Shown here piece by piece: positions 32,165 to 41,722 of a stretch of 64,000 nucleotides of DNA; within the stretch, counting starts at the first letter, position 1, and each line of letters opens with the position of its first letter. The notes beneath the pieces are model-generated. The model was not told the DNA's origin and ran no database searches. It was given only the letters and a program-made list of their open reading frames with translations. The DNA comes from Aliirhizobium smilacinae (GTDB lineage: Bacteria > Pseudomonadota > Alphaproteobacteria > Rhizobiales > Rhizobiaceae). The position numbers were made by a program, and so were the translations under genes. The DNA lies in assembly GCF_006335145.1 (NCBI RefSeq), contig NZ_VDMN01000001.1, positions 930,001 to 994,000 of the forward strand. Direction: 5' to 3'.

Positions 32165-34909
32165 GTGAGTGTGTTTCTTATCGATATCCTGATGGTCATC
32201 CTTGTGCTCCTCCTCGTCTCGCAGAACCGCAAGGTGTCTGCCCGGGTCGACGGGGTGGAGAAGGAACTGGCGGCGCTGAAACAGATGATCGCCGAGGGCG
32301 GTTTCGATCCTGTGCCCTTGCCGCGACCCGTTCAGGAGGCGGACGCCGAAACGGTTCTCGAAGAGATGCGGTCGGAGGAGACCGCAGCGGAATCGGATGC
32401 GTCTCCCACAGGGCAAACGGGCGATGCGCCCGAAGAGCCTATTGATGACCAGGACACGCCGGCCACGCCGCGTCCTATCCGGGAGCGCCCCTCGCGGGAA
32501 AATCTCGAAAGCTATCTCGGTGCCCGCTGGCCGGTCTGGGTCGGTGGCGTCGCGCTTGCCTTCGGCGGCATCTTTCTCGTTCGCTATTCGATCGAGGCAG
32601 GGCTTCTCGGTCCGGCCGCGCGGCTGACGCTGGCATCGCTGTTCGGACTGTTGCTGATGGCAGCAGGCGAGATCGTGCGGCGCCGGGCATTGCCGAAGAT
32701 TTCCGAACTCTATGCCAATGCGATGATCCCCGGCGCGCTGACGGCGGCCGGCAGCGTGACGCTGCTCGGCACGGTGTTTGCGGCCTATGCCTTTTACGAA
32801 TTCATCGGCCCCGGCACTGCCTTCGCGCTTCTGGCGCTCGTGTCGCTTTCGACGGTGGGGCTGTCGCTGCTGCATGGGCAGGCGCTTGCCGGCCTCGGCC
32901 TGCTCGGTTCGCTGGTCACGCCGGTGCTGGTGACGACCGACGAGCCGAACGTCAATGCGCTGTTCCTGTTTCTCGGCGTCACCTGGCTTGCGGTGTATGC
33001 CGCATCGCGCCTGCGCCGCTGGACGGTCGTGCCGATGCTTGCCAATATCGGCACGGGGCTGTGGGTGCTGGCCTATGCCGCGATCGGCACCGGGTTCGAC
33101 CCGCTACCTCCTTCCTTGGTGATGCTGGTAATGATTGCCGGCACGATCTTTGTCTGGCCCGGCCAGCAATACGCCACAACGGTCCGGTCTGGCTGGAAGG
33201 CGCTTCTGACGCATCCGCCGCTGAAGATCACGCTGTCTCTGGCGATCATGGTCACGCTGGGTGCGCTTGCGACCGTGGCCGGCGGGTCTGCATCCGGGCT
33301 TGATCCGCAGTTTGCATTCCTTGCGGTCATTGCGGCGCTGGCGGCACTTGGTGCCGCGCGCGCCTATGCGTTCTGGCCCGCTATTCTTTCGGCTGCCGGT
33401 GCCATTCTCGGCACGCTCGTCACGGCGCTTTCGCTTCTCGACTATATCGCCCCAGAGGGCGCCGACGGCACGCCCATTCCTCTTCCGATTTCCGGCAACG
33501 AGATCTCCGTAAGCCTCATGCTCGGCGCGATCTTCACCCTGCTCGGGTTCTTTTTTCTCAAACGTTTCCGCCGCCAGGAACATGAATTCTCGATTGTCTG
33601 GGCGGTTCTGATGGGGGCGATGCCGGTGACGCTCGGCTTCATCTCCTTCCTCAATTTCGGCAATTTCTTCCGTGACTGGACGCATGGTCTCTACGGCGTC
33701 GTGATCGGTGCCGTTCTGCTTGTGGTCGCCGAATGGATGTTCCGCACACGCGAGGACACGGCGGAGAGCCGGATCGACTGGCCGGCCAATCTCGTCGTTG
33801 CCGGATCGTTTGCGGGCTTCACGCTGGCGCTGCACGCGCTGACCAACGGTATCGTCACGACCATTTCCGTTTCGGTGCTCGGTTTTGCCTACCTTATGAC
33901 CCTTCGCGCCCGCAGCTGGCCGGCGCTGCCGTGGATGATGGCGGCGGCGATCATGATCGTTTTCGGCCGTATCGCCTGGGAGCCGACGCTGATCGGCGCC
34001 AACAGTCTCGGTACAACGCCGTTCTTCAACGCGCTTTTGGCCGGTTATGGCATTCCGACTGCGCTGGCGGTCGTCTCGGCGTGGCTGCTGCGCGACAGTT
34101 CGGATTTCCGGGTGCGCAACATCATGCAGGCGCTTGCATCGCTTTCGGCGCTGATTACGGTTGCGGTGCTGGTGCATCATGCGATGAATGGCGGAAAGCT
34201 GTCCGGCGACGTGCCGACGCTCGGCGAGCAGTCGATCTACACGCTGATCACCATCGGTTTCTCCGGCATCCTGATGACGCTCGACCTGAAATCGCCCTCC
34301 CCGGTCTTCCGCTTCGGCTCAATGATCGCCGGCGTGGTGGCGACGGCCAATGTGCTGTCGCTGCATGTGTTTGCGCTCAATCCGTTCTTCTCGGGCGAAG
34401 ACACCGGGCCGTGGCCGTTCGTCAACCTGCTGCTGCTCGGTTATCTGTTGCCGGCGCTGGCCTACGGTCTGGTGGCCTATCTTGCCCGCGGGCGACGGCC
34501 GGTGCCTTATGTGGCGATGCTGGCTGTCGCCGGCGCCGTGCTCGGTTTCCTCTGGGCGACGCTTTCGGTGCGGCGCTTCTGGCAGGGGATCAACATCGCC
34601 GACTGGAAGGGGTTCCAGCCCGGCGAAACCTATACCTATTCGGTCGTCTGGCTGATTATCGGCGTCGGCCTGCTGGTGCTCGGCTCGAAGCTCGATGCCA
34701 AGAGCATCCGGCTTGCGTCCGCCGGGCTGGTGCTGATCGCGGTGCTGAAGGTGTTCTTGATCGACATGGCGAACCTCGAAGGCATTCTGCGGGCGCTTTC
34801 CTTCATCGGGCTCGGCGCGGTGCTGATCGGGATTGGGCTTTTCTACCAGCGGATATTGGTGAAAAAGAGCGGCGCGGACGATAGCCAATCCAAGGAAAGC
34901 ACTGCATGA
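32165..34909 (+). CDS. DUF2339 polytopic membrane protein
   Basis: 914-residue integral membrane protein starting at GTG 32165. After a first anchor (about residues 3-18) and an acidic cytoplasmic linker with a short coiled coil (about 20-115), more than twenty hydrophobic segments run to the C terminus. ENLESYLGARWPVWVGGVALAFGG (short core GARWPVWVGG) is the start of the DUF2339 domain, a large family of unknown function found in many Gram-negative bacteria. Stop overlaps the next gene as ATGA. Confidence 0.9.
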   Translation: MSVFLIDILMVILVLLLVSQNRKVSARVDGVEKELAALKQMIAEGGFDPVPLPRPVQEADAETVLEEMRSEETAAESDASPTGQTGDAPEEPIDDQDTPATPRPIRERPSRENLESYLGARWPVWVGGVALAFGGIFLVRYSIEAGLLGPAARLTLASLFGLLLMAAGEIVRRRALPKISELYANAMIPGALTAAGSVTLLGTVFAAYAFYEFIGPGTAFALLALVSLSTVGLSLLHGQALAGLGLLGSLVTPVLVTTDEPNVNALFLFLGVTWLAVYAASRLRRWTVVPMLANIGTGLWVLAYAAIGTGFDPLPPSLVMLVMIAGTIFVWPGQQYATTVRSGWKALLTHPPLKITLSLAIMVTLGALATVAGGSASGLDPQFAFLAVIAALAALGAARAYAFWPAILSAAGAILGTLVTALSLLDYIAPEGADGTPIPLPISGNEISVSLMLGAIFTLLGFFFLKRFRRQEHEFSIVWAVLMGAMPVTLGFISFLNFGNFFRDWTHGLYGVVIGAVLLVVAEWMFRTREDTAESRIDWPANLVVAGSFAGFTLALHALTNGIVTTISVSVLGFAYLMTLRARSWPALPWMMAAAIMIVFGRIAWEPTLIGANSLGTTPFFNALLAGYGIPTALAVVSAWLLRDSSDFRVRNIMQALASLSALITVAVLVHHAMNGGKLSGDVPTLGEQSIYTLITIGFSGILMTLDLKSPSPVFRFGSMIAGVVATANVLSLHVFALNPFFSGEDTGPWPFVNLLLLGYLLPALAYGLVAYLARGRRPVPYVAMLAVAGAVLGFLWATLSVRRFWQGINIADWKGFQPGETYTYSVVWLIIGVGLLVLGSKLDAKSIRLASAGLVLIAVLKVFLIDMANLEGILRALSFIGLGAVLIGIGLFYQRILVKKSGADDSQSKESTA

Positions 34910-35556
34910 CCCTGTCCCTCGCCGCTGCGTTTGCCCCTTACGAGGCGCTTGCGCTGCAGCTCATCCCACATGCGACCGAGGGCGATGACGGGAGCCACGA
35001 CATCGCGCATATCCTGCGGGTGTTCAAAAACTCGATGCGCATCCATGCGATGGAAGGCGGCGACGGTGATGTTCTGGCCGCCGCCGTGCTTTTGCATGAC
35101 TGCGTGGCGGTGGAGAAAAATTCGCCGCTAAGGGCACAGGCCTCGCGGCTCGCGGCAGAGAAAGCCGGCGTCATTCTGGCAGGGATGGGCTGGGAAAAGG
35201 CGAAGATCGAAGCCGTCGCGCATGCGATCACGACCCACAGCTTTTCCGCCAACATCCCGCCCGAAACGCTGGAAGCGAAAATTCTGCAGGATGCCGACCG
35301 GCTGGATGCGATCGGCATGGTGGGCGCTGCCCGCTGTTTCTATATCGCCGGCCGCATGGCGTCCGGTCTCTACGACCCCGCGGATCCGCTTGCCAAAGAC
35401 CGCGCTCTGGACGACAAGACCTTTGCCATCGACCATTTCGAGGTCAAGCTTTTCAAGCTCGCCGACGGGTTCCAGACCGAGACCGGGCGAGCGCTTGCCG
35501 GTGAAAGGCACGAGCGGCTGAAGCAGATACGGAATATGTTTCTGGACGAGATTTGA
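34906..35556 (+). CDS. HD-domain hydrolase, YedJ-like
   Basis: 216-residue HD phosphohydrolase. Metal ligands appear as GSHDIAHILRVF (about residues 28-39), LLHDCV (about 62-67) and a distal LQDADRLDAIG (about 125-135), as in the YedJ subgroup of small HD proteins. The substrate is unknown, likely a nucleotide. Coupled by a 4-bp overlap to the DUF2339 gene, and followed 10 bp later by the MOSC gene. Confidence 0.88.
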   Translation: MTLSLAAAFAPYEALALQLIPHATEGDDGSHDIAHILRVFKNSMRIHAMEGGDGDVLAAAVLLHDCVAVEKNSPLRAQASRLAAEKAGVILAGMGWEKAKIEAVAHAITTHSFSANIPPETLEAKILQDADRLDAIGMVGAARCFYIAGRMASGLYDPADPLAKDRALDDKTFAIDHFEVKLFKLADGFQTETGRALAGERHERLKQIRNMFLDEI

Positions 35557-35566
35557 GGACGATACG

Positions 35567-36415
35567 ATGAAGGTCGCGGAACTGAATTTCTACCCCCTGA
35601 AGAGCGGCCGCGGCATCACGCTCAACGAGGCGCTCATAACAGCGGCGGGCATTCCCGGCGACCGGCAGATGATGGTTGTCGATCCGTCCGGCCAGTTCAT
35701 CACCCAGCGGGAACTTCAGGAACTGGCGCAGGTGGAAGTGGAGCCGCGCGACGTCGGCTTTCGTTTCGCTGTCGAGGGCAAGGGCGAGATCCTGGTCGCC
35801 GTTCCACCATCTGACCGACGCATGGATGTCGTCGTGTGGAAATCTCCCGTCAGCGCCGCCGTTGCCGATGACGGGGCGAATGCGATCCTCTCCACATGGC
35901 TCGGCCGCGAGGTGAAGCTGGTCTATTTCGACGAGAAGGCCGAGCGCATTGCAAGTGCCGACTGGGCGGGGCCGGATACGCCGGTGACCTTTGCAGACGG
36001 TTATCAGGCGCTTGTCACGACCACCGGTTCGCTCGCGGCACTCAATGCCGATATGGACAAGCATGGCGAAGGATCTGTCGGGATGGACCGGTTCCGGCCG
36101 AATATAGTGCTCGACCACGACGAAGCCTGGGCCGAGGACAATTGGGACGGTATCGAGATTGCCGGCATCCGCTTCGATTTCGTCAAACCCTGCGCCCGCT
36201 GCATCATGACCACGCAGGATCAGCAGAGCGGTTCGCGCGAGGGAGCAAACCCAATACCGGCAATGGGCCGCATCCGCATGTCGGGTGATCGGCGTGTGCC
36301 CGGCCCGCTGTTCGGTTGGAATGCCGTGCCGCGCGGGGAAGGCACGATCCGGCTTGGCGAGACGGCAACGGTCACCGGCATGCGCGACCCATGGGCGATC
36401 AAGCGCCGCGCCTGA
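35567..36415 (+). CDS. MOSC-domain protein
   Basis: 282-residue protein with an N-terminal MOSC beta-barrel (LNFYPLKSGRGI, residues about 5-90) and a C-terminal MOSC domain (about 120-275). The conserved Cys is in VKPCARCIMTTQDQ near residue 208 and RFRPNIVL near 182 is a family motif. MOSC proteins bind molybdenum cofactor or a sulfur carrier; the two-domain form resembles mARC-type and YcbX-like reductases. Third gene of the DUF2339-HD-MOSC string. Confidence 0.88.
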   Translation: MKVAELNFYPLKSGRGITLNEALITAAGIPGDRQMMVVDPSGQFITQRELQELAQVEVEPRDVGFRFAVEGKGEILVAVPPSDRRMDVVVWKSPVSAAVADDGANAILSTWLGREVKLVYFDEKAERIASADWAGPDTPVTFADGYQALVTTTGSLAALNADMDKHGEGSVGMDRFRPNIVLDHDEAWAEDNWDGIEIAGIRFDFVKPCARCIMTTQDQQSGSREGANPIPAMGRIRMSGDRRVPGPLFGWNAVPRGEGTIRLGETATVTGMRDPWAIKRRA

Positions 36416-36452
36416 TCCGGTATAAATACCCGAATTTGATGGATGAGCGTAC

Positions 36453-36475
36453 CAAGGGCTGCCAGCCGGCCCTTG
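36453..36475 (+). terminator. Hairpin after the MOSC gene
   Basis: CAAGGGC (36453-36459) pairs with GCCCTTG (36469-36475) over a 9-nt loop, 38 bp past the stop. No T tract; modest evidence. Confidence 0.4.
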
Positions 36476-36624
36476 ACGCATGGCTGCCATGCGCAATGGT
36501 CTGTTGTCGGCATGCCACGCTGGCGGCCACAACGAGTTCATTCACAAATATCAAGATTCGGGCCTTGAGTTGCATTATGCTTCCTGGGCGCTTTCTGACC
36601 AGAAAACGCCAAGAGCATTTGTTC

Positions 36625-37521
36625 ATGACACCACGTACCCAAGGCCTCGTCTTCGCGCTGATGGCGGTTTCGATCTTCGCCGTTCAGGACGGAATCTCGA
36701 AACATCTCGGACAGGCCTATCCGCCGGTTTTCGTCGCGATGATCCGCTACTGGTTCTTCGCCGCATTCGTGCTGGCGCTGGCCACCCGAAATCCGGGCGG
36801 TATCAAGCAGACGGCAAAGAGCAACAGACTGGTGCTGCAGATCATCCGAGGCACGCTGCTCGTCTTCCAGATTGTCGTATCGATCTATTCCTTCGCCAAT
36901 GTGGGCCTTGCCCAGACACACACGATTTTCGCCGCCGCACCGCTGGTGGTGGCGTGCCTGTCCGTACCGCTGCTCGGCGAAACTGTCGGCTGGCGCCGCT
37001 GGGCGGCCATTGGCGTCGGCTTCCTCGGCATTCTGCTGATCATCGATCCGACGCATGCGACCTTTAACAGCAACATTCTCGTGCCGGTCGCCTGCACCCT
37101 GATGTTCGCGCTCTATTCGGTGCTGACGCGGATGGTGAGCCGAACCGACACGTCGCATACAAGCTTCTTTTATACCGGCATCGCTGGAGCCGTGGCGATC
37201 ACGCTGATCGGCCCGTTCTACTGGACGTCGATCACGCCCGATTACTGGTTCTGGATGCTCGCGCTCTGCGTCACCGGCATGAGCGGCCACTATCTTCTCA
37301 TCCGCGCCTTTGACGTGCTCGACGCGGTCGTCGTGCAGCCGATCTTCTATCTGCAGACGGTGCTGGTCTGCATTATCGGGACGTTCATCTTCGGCGAGGT
37401 GATGAGCTGGAACATGATCGGCGGCTGTGTCATCGTCATCGGCGCCGGACTGTTCACCATCCTGCGCGAAGCACAGCTCGGCAAACGCCGTCCACCGGTG
37501 CAGCCACCGGGCTCGCTGTAA
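36625..37521 (+). CDS. EamA-type drug/metabolite transporter
   Basis: 298-residue inner-membrane protein with ten hydrophobic segments in two EamA repeats: VFALMAVSIFAVQDGISKHL begins repeat 1 and a matching segment near residue 150 begins repeat 2. LAQTHTIFAAAPLVVACLSVPLLGE, seen as the AAPLVV...PLLGE core, is the usual helix 4 signature. Start chosen at ATG 36625, the Met just before the first helix; an open frame further upstream is unlike any leader. Substrate unknown. Convergent with the flagellin gene. Confidence 0.9.
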   Translation: MTPRTQGLVFALMAVSIFAVQDGISKHLGQAYPPVFVAMIRYWFFAAFVLALATRNPGGIKQTAKSNRLVLQIIRGTLLVFQIVVSIYSFANVGLAQTHTIFAAAPLVVACLSVPLLGETVGWRRWAAIGVGFLGILLIIDPTHATFNSNILVPVACTLMFALYSVLTRMVSRTDTSHTSFFYTGIAGAVAITLIGPFYWTSITPDYWFWMLALCVTGMSGHYLLIRAFDVLDAVVVQPIFYLQTVLVCIIGTFIFGEVMSWNMIGGCVIVIGAGLFTILREAQLGKRRPPVQPPGSL

Positions 37522-37548
37522 GCAAATTCTATTTAGTTAACTGCGGCT

Positions 37549-39282
37549 TCAGTTGAACAGGCTGAGGATGTTCTGCGGCTGGGAATTGGCGATCTGCAGG
37601 CTTTGCAGCGCAAGCTGTTTCTGCGTCTGAAATGCCTGCAGGCGAGTCGACGCTTCCTCCATGTCGGCATCGACAAGACGGCTCACACCACTTTCGACCT
37701 CGTCCATCATCCTGTGCGAAAAATCAGTCTGCAGCTCGATGCGCTGCTGGACCGCTCCCAGCATAGCGCCGCTATCGATCGACTGCTGCAGCATGAATTC
37801 CACGCCCTCGATGTAATCGTCGATGGTGAACTCGTCGCTGGTTACGTCGATCTCGGACAAGTCGAAACGCAGCGTGAAGGGCGGATCGGGGCGGAACTGG
37901 CTGATGTAGAAGGGAACGGCGTAAGTGCCATAACCGGGAAACATGTCCTGCTCGGCCTTGAAAGTGATCATGTTGCCTTGTGTCCTTACATCAAGGCCCT
38001 CGCCGACTGTCACGACGTAATCGACAACCGCCTTGAAATCTGCGGCGCTGTTGATCCTCCCGTCGGTGGTTCCGAGCGCCGCATCGACGGAAGAGCGATC
38101 GATAACAAAGGTTTCAAGATCGCTGTTGTCGATACTGAGGTCGAAGGAGATCGTCGCATCCACCATCACCTTGAACGGCGCGACGAAAGCCATCTGTCCA
38201 TAGGGGACCAAGTTGTCGTGGTTCAGCAGCGAGGAGCTGGTAAGACCGAGCTTATAGTTGTTGTAGTTAATCTCGTCCTCATCATCGAGGTCCGGATCGA
38301 AGGTGGTGACGACATTGCCAACGGAAATGCTGGAGGCCAGGTTGCCGGAGGTCTCCAGCGTGCGGATCTCATAACGGTAGCGGTCGTTGGCGCCGATCGC
38401 CTGGGTGCCGTAGACATCGGCATAAGGACTGGCTCCGGCATTGTCGAAAGCTTTCTGCACCACTTTGCGAAGCTGAGCGACGTTTTCGATCCTGCCGTCG
38501 GTCGTGCCCAGCGCATCGTCAACGACGGACTTGTCGATCGTCAGGTTGAAGGACAGGCCGACTGCGTCTTCGCTGTTGTCGATAAGAATATTGGTTCGCA
38601 CCGAATCCGTGTCGCTGAAGGTGATCGGACCGGAGAAATAATGATCCTCGTGACCCTCATGATAGAAATTGCTCGAGTACATACCGCCCATCGGCATATA
38701 GTAGTCGAGATCGTCTTTCTGCAGTATCCCGCCCCCCTGAACGTTCAACATGCTGGTATTGCGCATGTCGATCTTCGTCGTGTTGACGCTCGTCATCCCA
38801 TTGCTGTTGCGGGTGAAGGAGTCGACCACAAGATCGTCGAAGGCATCGACATTGTTGATGTGATCGCCACCGTCCGTCTGCAAATAGTTGACACCGCTGA
38901 AGCTGGAGGATCCGACGATGCTCTCGGCCTGTTTGCTGAGCTGCGAGATGTGATTCTGGATTTGGGCCTTGTCGACGCTGTCCTCCTTTGCGGTCACGAG
39001 CGTCGTCTTGACCTCGGTCAATATATCGATGATCGCGCGGGTGCCCGCATAGGCCGTATCCACCTTCGCAGCACCGACGCCGAGGGCATCGCTTGCCGCG
39101 GAAATCGCCTTGTTGTCGGATCGCATGGTGGTGGAAATAGACCAGTAGGCGACATTGTCGGATGCGGTTTTCACTCGAAGACCGGAGGAGACCTGATCCT
39201 GCGTAACATTCAACCCGGAAGAGACTGAACGCAGCGTCTGAAGCGCCGACATGGCGGAAATATTAGCTAGAATACTGGTCAT
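37549..39282 (-). CDS. Orphan flagellin with duplicated central module
   Basis: 577-residue flagellin, long for rhizobia (usually about 320-430). The N-terminal D0/D1 part (residues 1-150) has ISAMSALQTLRSVSSGL and QDQVSSGLRVKTASDN; the C-terminal D1/D0 part (500-577) has DVDADMEEAST-like text and ends QIANSQPQNILSLFN, both used for export and packing. The middle (about 150-500) is expanded and carries two similar units, residues 219-280 and 372-425, each with IDNS followed by VDxALGTTDGRI, resembling the flagellin IN-type module. No other flagellar gene is nearby and no good Shine-Dalgarno precedes the ATG. Confidence 0.93.
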   Translation of the reverse strand: MTSILANISAMSALQTLRSVSSGLNVTQDQVSSGLRVKTASDNVAYWSISTTMRSDNKAISAASDALGVGAAKVDTAYAGTRAIIDILTEVKTTLVTAKEDSVDKAQIQNHISQLSKQAESIVGSSSFSGVNYLQTDGGDHINNVDAFDDLVVDSFTRNSNGMTSVNTTKIDMRNTSMLNVQGGGILQKDDLDYYMPMGGMYSSNFYHEGHEDHYFSGPITFSDTDSVRTNILIDNSEDAVGLSFNLTIDKSVVDDALGTTDGRIENVAQLRKVVQKAFDNAGASPYADVYGTQAIGANDRYRYEIRTLETSGNLASSISVGNVVTTFDPDLDDEDEINYNNYKLGLTSSSLLNHDNLVPYGQMAFVAPFKVMVDATISFDLSIDNSDLETFVIDRSSVDAALGTTDGRINSAADFKAVVDYVVTVGEGLDVRTQGNMITFKAEQDMFPGYGTYAVPFYISQFRPDPPFTLRFDLSEIDVTSDEFTIDDYIEGVEFMLQQSIDSGAMLGAVQQRIELQTDFSHRMMDEVESGVSRLVDADMEEASTRLQAFQTQKQLALQSLQIANSQPQNILSLFN

Positions 39283-39413
39283 GAAATGCCATCAAAATCG
39301 ATTAAGAAATGCTTCGTCATGAGCCGAATCGCGCAAACCGCGTGGTTTTAATTTTGTCACTTATGGCTAACAAACTCTTACCAAATGGCAAGAACCGGGC
39401 TTACGTACGAAAT

Positions 39414-39429
39414 CGTACGAGACGGATCC
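39414..39429. promoter_or_regulatory. 16-bp palindrome between flagellin and MFS genes
   Basis: CGTACGA-AA-TCGTACG is a perfect palindrome with 7-bp arms, 131 bp upstream of the flagellin start and 117 bp upstream of the divergent MFS gene. Its placement suggests an operator; the binding protein is unknown. Confidence 0.4.
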
Positions 39430-39545
39430 AAGCGCGCGCGACCAAGCTCATCATCAACGGGGATGATGGGTAACGTTAGCAAAAGTCGTTTCACCGGAGG
39501 CTTCGAAAGCGATATGGATTTTTCTCCAATTTGAAGAGGACACCC

Positions 39546-40784
39546 ATGTCTCAAGCTGCGCCTTCTTCCGCCCGAGCGACGATGCCCTGGCTGATCATTT
39601 CCGCCGGCGCACTGGTTGCGCTTCTGACATTCGGGCCGCGCTCGGCGATGGGGTTCTTCCAGCTGCCGATGCTCGCTGATACCGGCTGGGATCGCTCGAC
39701 CTTCGGGCTTGCAATGGCGATCCAGAACCTTGCCTGGGGGCTTGGCCAGCCGATCTTCGGCGCGATCGCAGACAAATGGGGCACCGGACGGGTACTGACC
39801 TTCTCAGGTCTGCTTTACGCCGCCGGTCTGGCGCTGATGTCGACGGCGCATTCGGAGAGCATTCTGTATCTCTCCGGCGGCGTGATGGTGGGACTGGCCG
39901 TCGGCGCTGGGTCCTTCGGCACGATCCTTTCGGCTTTCGCGCGTAACGTGACGCCGGAACAGCGCTCGTTTGCCTTCGGTATCGGCACGGCGGCTGGCTC
40001 TGCCGGCATGTTCCTGTTTGCGCCGCTCAGCCAGGCCCTGATCAGCAATTACGGCTGGTCGGACAGTCTCGTCGTCATGGCGGTGATGATGCTGGCCATT
40101 CCGGTTCTCGCCATCCCCCTGCGCGGCAATTCGAGCTCGGGAACGCAGGCTCAGGCCACGTTCAAGCAGACCGCCGGTGAAGCGCTGCGGGAAGCTTTTG
40201 CGCATAAGGGGTATCTGCTCTTGACCAGCGGGTTCTTTGTCTGCGGCTTTCAGGTCGCTTTCATCACCGCGCATTTCCCGGCCTATCTGCGCGACATCGG
40301 CATCGACGCACGTTACGCTGTCATCGCCATGGCGCTGATCGGCTTCTTCAACGTCATCGGCTCGCTGTCGGCCGGCGTGATCGGTCAACGTTACTCAAAG
40401 CCCTATTTCCTCGCCTATATCTATATCGGCCGCTCGATCGCGGTGACGGCCTTCCTGCTCCTGCCGCAGACGCCGCTTTCCGTCATCATCTTCGCCATCG
40501 TCATGGGGCTTTTGTGGCTTTCCACCGTGCCGCCGACGAACGGGCTGGTGGCGATCATGTTCGGGACACGGCATCTCGGCCTGCTGGGCGGCATCGTGTT
40601 TCTGTCGCACCAGGTGGGCTCGTTCCTCGGCGTGTGGATGGGCGGTTATCTTTACGACCAGCTCGGGTCCTACAACGCGGTCTGGTGGTTCGGCGTGGCG
40701 CTCGGCATCTTTGCCGCGATCGTTCACTGGCCGATACAGGAAAAGCCGGTCGACCGATCGCTGGTGACGCAGCCTGCGGAATAA
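39546..40784 (+). CDS. MFS transporter, oxalate/formate antiporter-like
   Basis: 412-residue carrier with twelve membrane helices. GFFQLPMLADTGWDRSTFGLAMAIQNLAWGLGQPIFGAIADKWG (seen as the GLGQPIFGAIADKWG loop 2-3 motif A) and the aligned C-half are typical of the OFA/MCT-like branch that exchanges organic acids. ATG 39546 has AGAGGA upstream. Substrate is unknown. It converges with recO; 4 bp separate the stops. Confidence 0.88.
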   Translation: MSQAAPSSARATMPWLIISAGALVALLTFGPRSAMGFFQLPMLADTGWDRSTFGLAMAIQNLAWGLGQPIFGAIADKWGTGRVLTFSGLLYAAGLALMSTAHSESILYLSGGVMVGLAVGAGSFGTILSAFARNVTPEQRSFAFGIGTAAGSAGMFLFAPLSQALISNYGWSDSLVVMAVMMLAIPVLAIPLRGNSSSGTQAQATFKQTAGEALREAFAHKGYLLLTSGFFVCGFQVAFITAHFPAYLRDIGIDARYAVIAMALIGFFNVIGSLSAGVIGQRYSKPYFLAYIYIGRSIAVTAFLLLPQTPLSVIIFAIVMGLLWLSTVPPTNGLVAIMFGTRHLGLLGGIVFLSHQVGSFLGVWMGGYLYDQLGSYNAVWWFGVALGIFAAIVHWPIQEKPVDRSLVTQPAE

Positions 40785-40788
40785 GTGG

Positions 40789-41544
40789 TCAACTGGCTTG
40801 GCGGTCCACGGGAGGCGCAGACAGCGCCTTCAAGGCGGCCTGGACAAAGCCTTCGCGGGCATCGTTGGCTGTAATGCCCCGCGGTTCATAAACATGCCGA
40901 TGCAGGAAGAACTGGGTAAGCCGGAAGGCGGCCAGCATACTGTCACGGTCGGCTGCGGGCTTCGGCCCCTCGCCGAGAAACGGCGGCAGCGCCAGCATAC
41001 GGTCGGCATAAGGCGCGCCGGCCTCGCCGCAGACGGCACGGCCGCTTTTCGGCGAGACATAGAGCAGGTTCTGCCGCACGCCGGTTGCGGCGCATTCGGT
41101 AAGGTCGAGGCCGTAACCGAGGTCGTTCAGCACGGCGAGTTCGAAACGGACAAAGAGCTCGCCTGCGTCGGCGGGATCATCCATCGTGTCGAGAATGATA
41201 TCAAGCGCATCGAACAGATGCGGATGCGGGTCGCGTTCCGGCAGAAGGCGTAAGAGAGCGCCCATGGCCTGTACGCCGTAGACCGCAGTGGCCGTCTCCA
41301 TTAGCTTCGCGGCCCTCAGCCGCACCGGCTCGAGCTTCAGTTCGCCCAGATGTTCGTCGAGCCTGGCGCGCCAGACGGCTTCCACGCGGTTTCCCGGCTG
41401 CAGTACAGGCTGCATGGAGCGCGAGCGGCCGGAACGGACAAGGCCCAGATGGCGACCGCGCTCACGTGTCATCAACTCGGCAATGACGCTGGTTTCGCCA
41501 TGCCGCTTGACGCCGATGATGATCGCTTCGTCCTGCCACTGCAT
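40789..41544 (-). CDS. recO: DNA repair protein RecO
   Basis: 251-residue recombination mediator that loads RecA with RecR in the RecF pathway. The N-terminal OB fold begins [24 protein letters not shown] (core ETSVIAEL) and the C-terminal helical part has [10 protein letters not shown] with the two-Cys region of the family. In many Rhizobiaceae recO follows era directly; here a PAS gene and an oppositely oriented gene lie between. Confidence 0.93.
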   Translation of the reverse strand: MQWQDEAIIIGVKRHGETSVIAELMTRERGRHLGLVRSGRSRSMQPVLQPGNRVEAVWRARLDEHLGELKLEPVRLRAAKLMETATAVYGVQAMGALLRLLPERDPHPHLFDALDIILDTMDDPADAGELFVRFELAVLNDLGYGLDLTECAATGVRQNLLYVSPKSGRAVCGEAGAPYADRMLALPPFLGEGPKPAADRDSMLAAFRLTQFFLHRHVYEPRGITANDAREGFVQAALKALSAPPVDRQAS

Positions 41545-41565
41545 CGATGCTTGAAGACCTTTTCG

Positions 41566-41610
41566 AACCGATTCAGTTCTACCTCATAAGTGGTTCAAAT
41601 TGAATCGGTT
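41566..41610. repeat. 10-bp inverted repeat with GANTC sites
   Basis: AACCGATTCA (41566-41575) and TGAATCGGTT (41601-41610) are perfect arms around a 25-nt loop. Each contains a GANTC sequence, the methylation site of CcrM in alphaproteobacteria. It lies 21 bp upstream of recO and over 110 bp before the exported-protein gene. Confidence 0.4.
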
Positions 41611-41722
41611 TCACCATTTTGCAACAGCGCGCCTGAAACTGCGATCAGCTGTCAGCTCCCTGGAACAAATTGCCCTGTCACGGAATTCTCCCGCCAACAG
41701 ATAACACAGTCAGGGAGTTCCC

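Noticed and set aside
33104..34180. 358-codon frame antisense to the DUF2339 gene
   Set aside because: Highly basic shadow translation, while the sense strand is a clear membrane protein.
36418..36624. Possible in-frame N-terminal extension of the EamA transporter
   Set aside because: The extension is polar and unlike a leader; the Met at 36625 precedes the first helix as usual.
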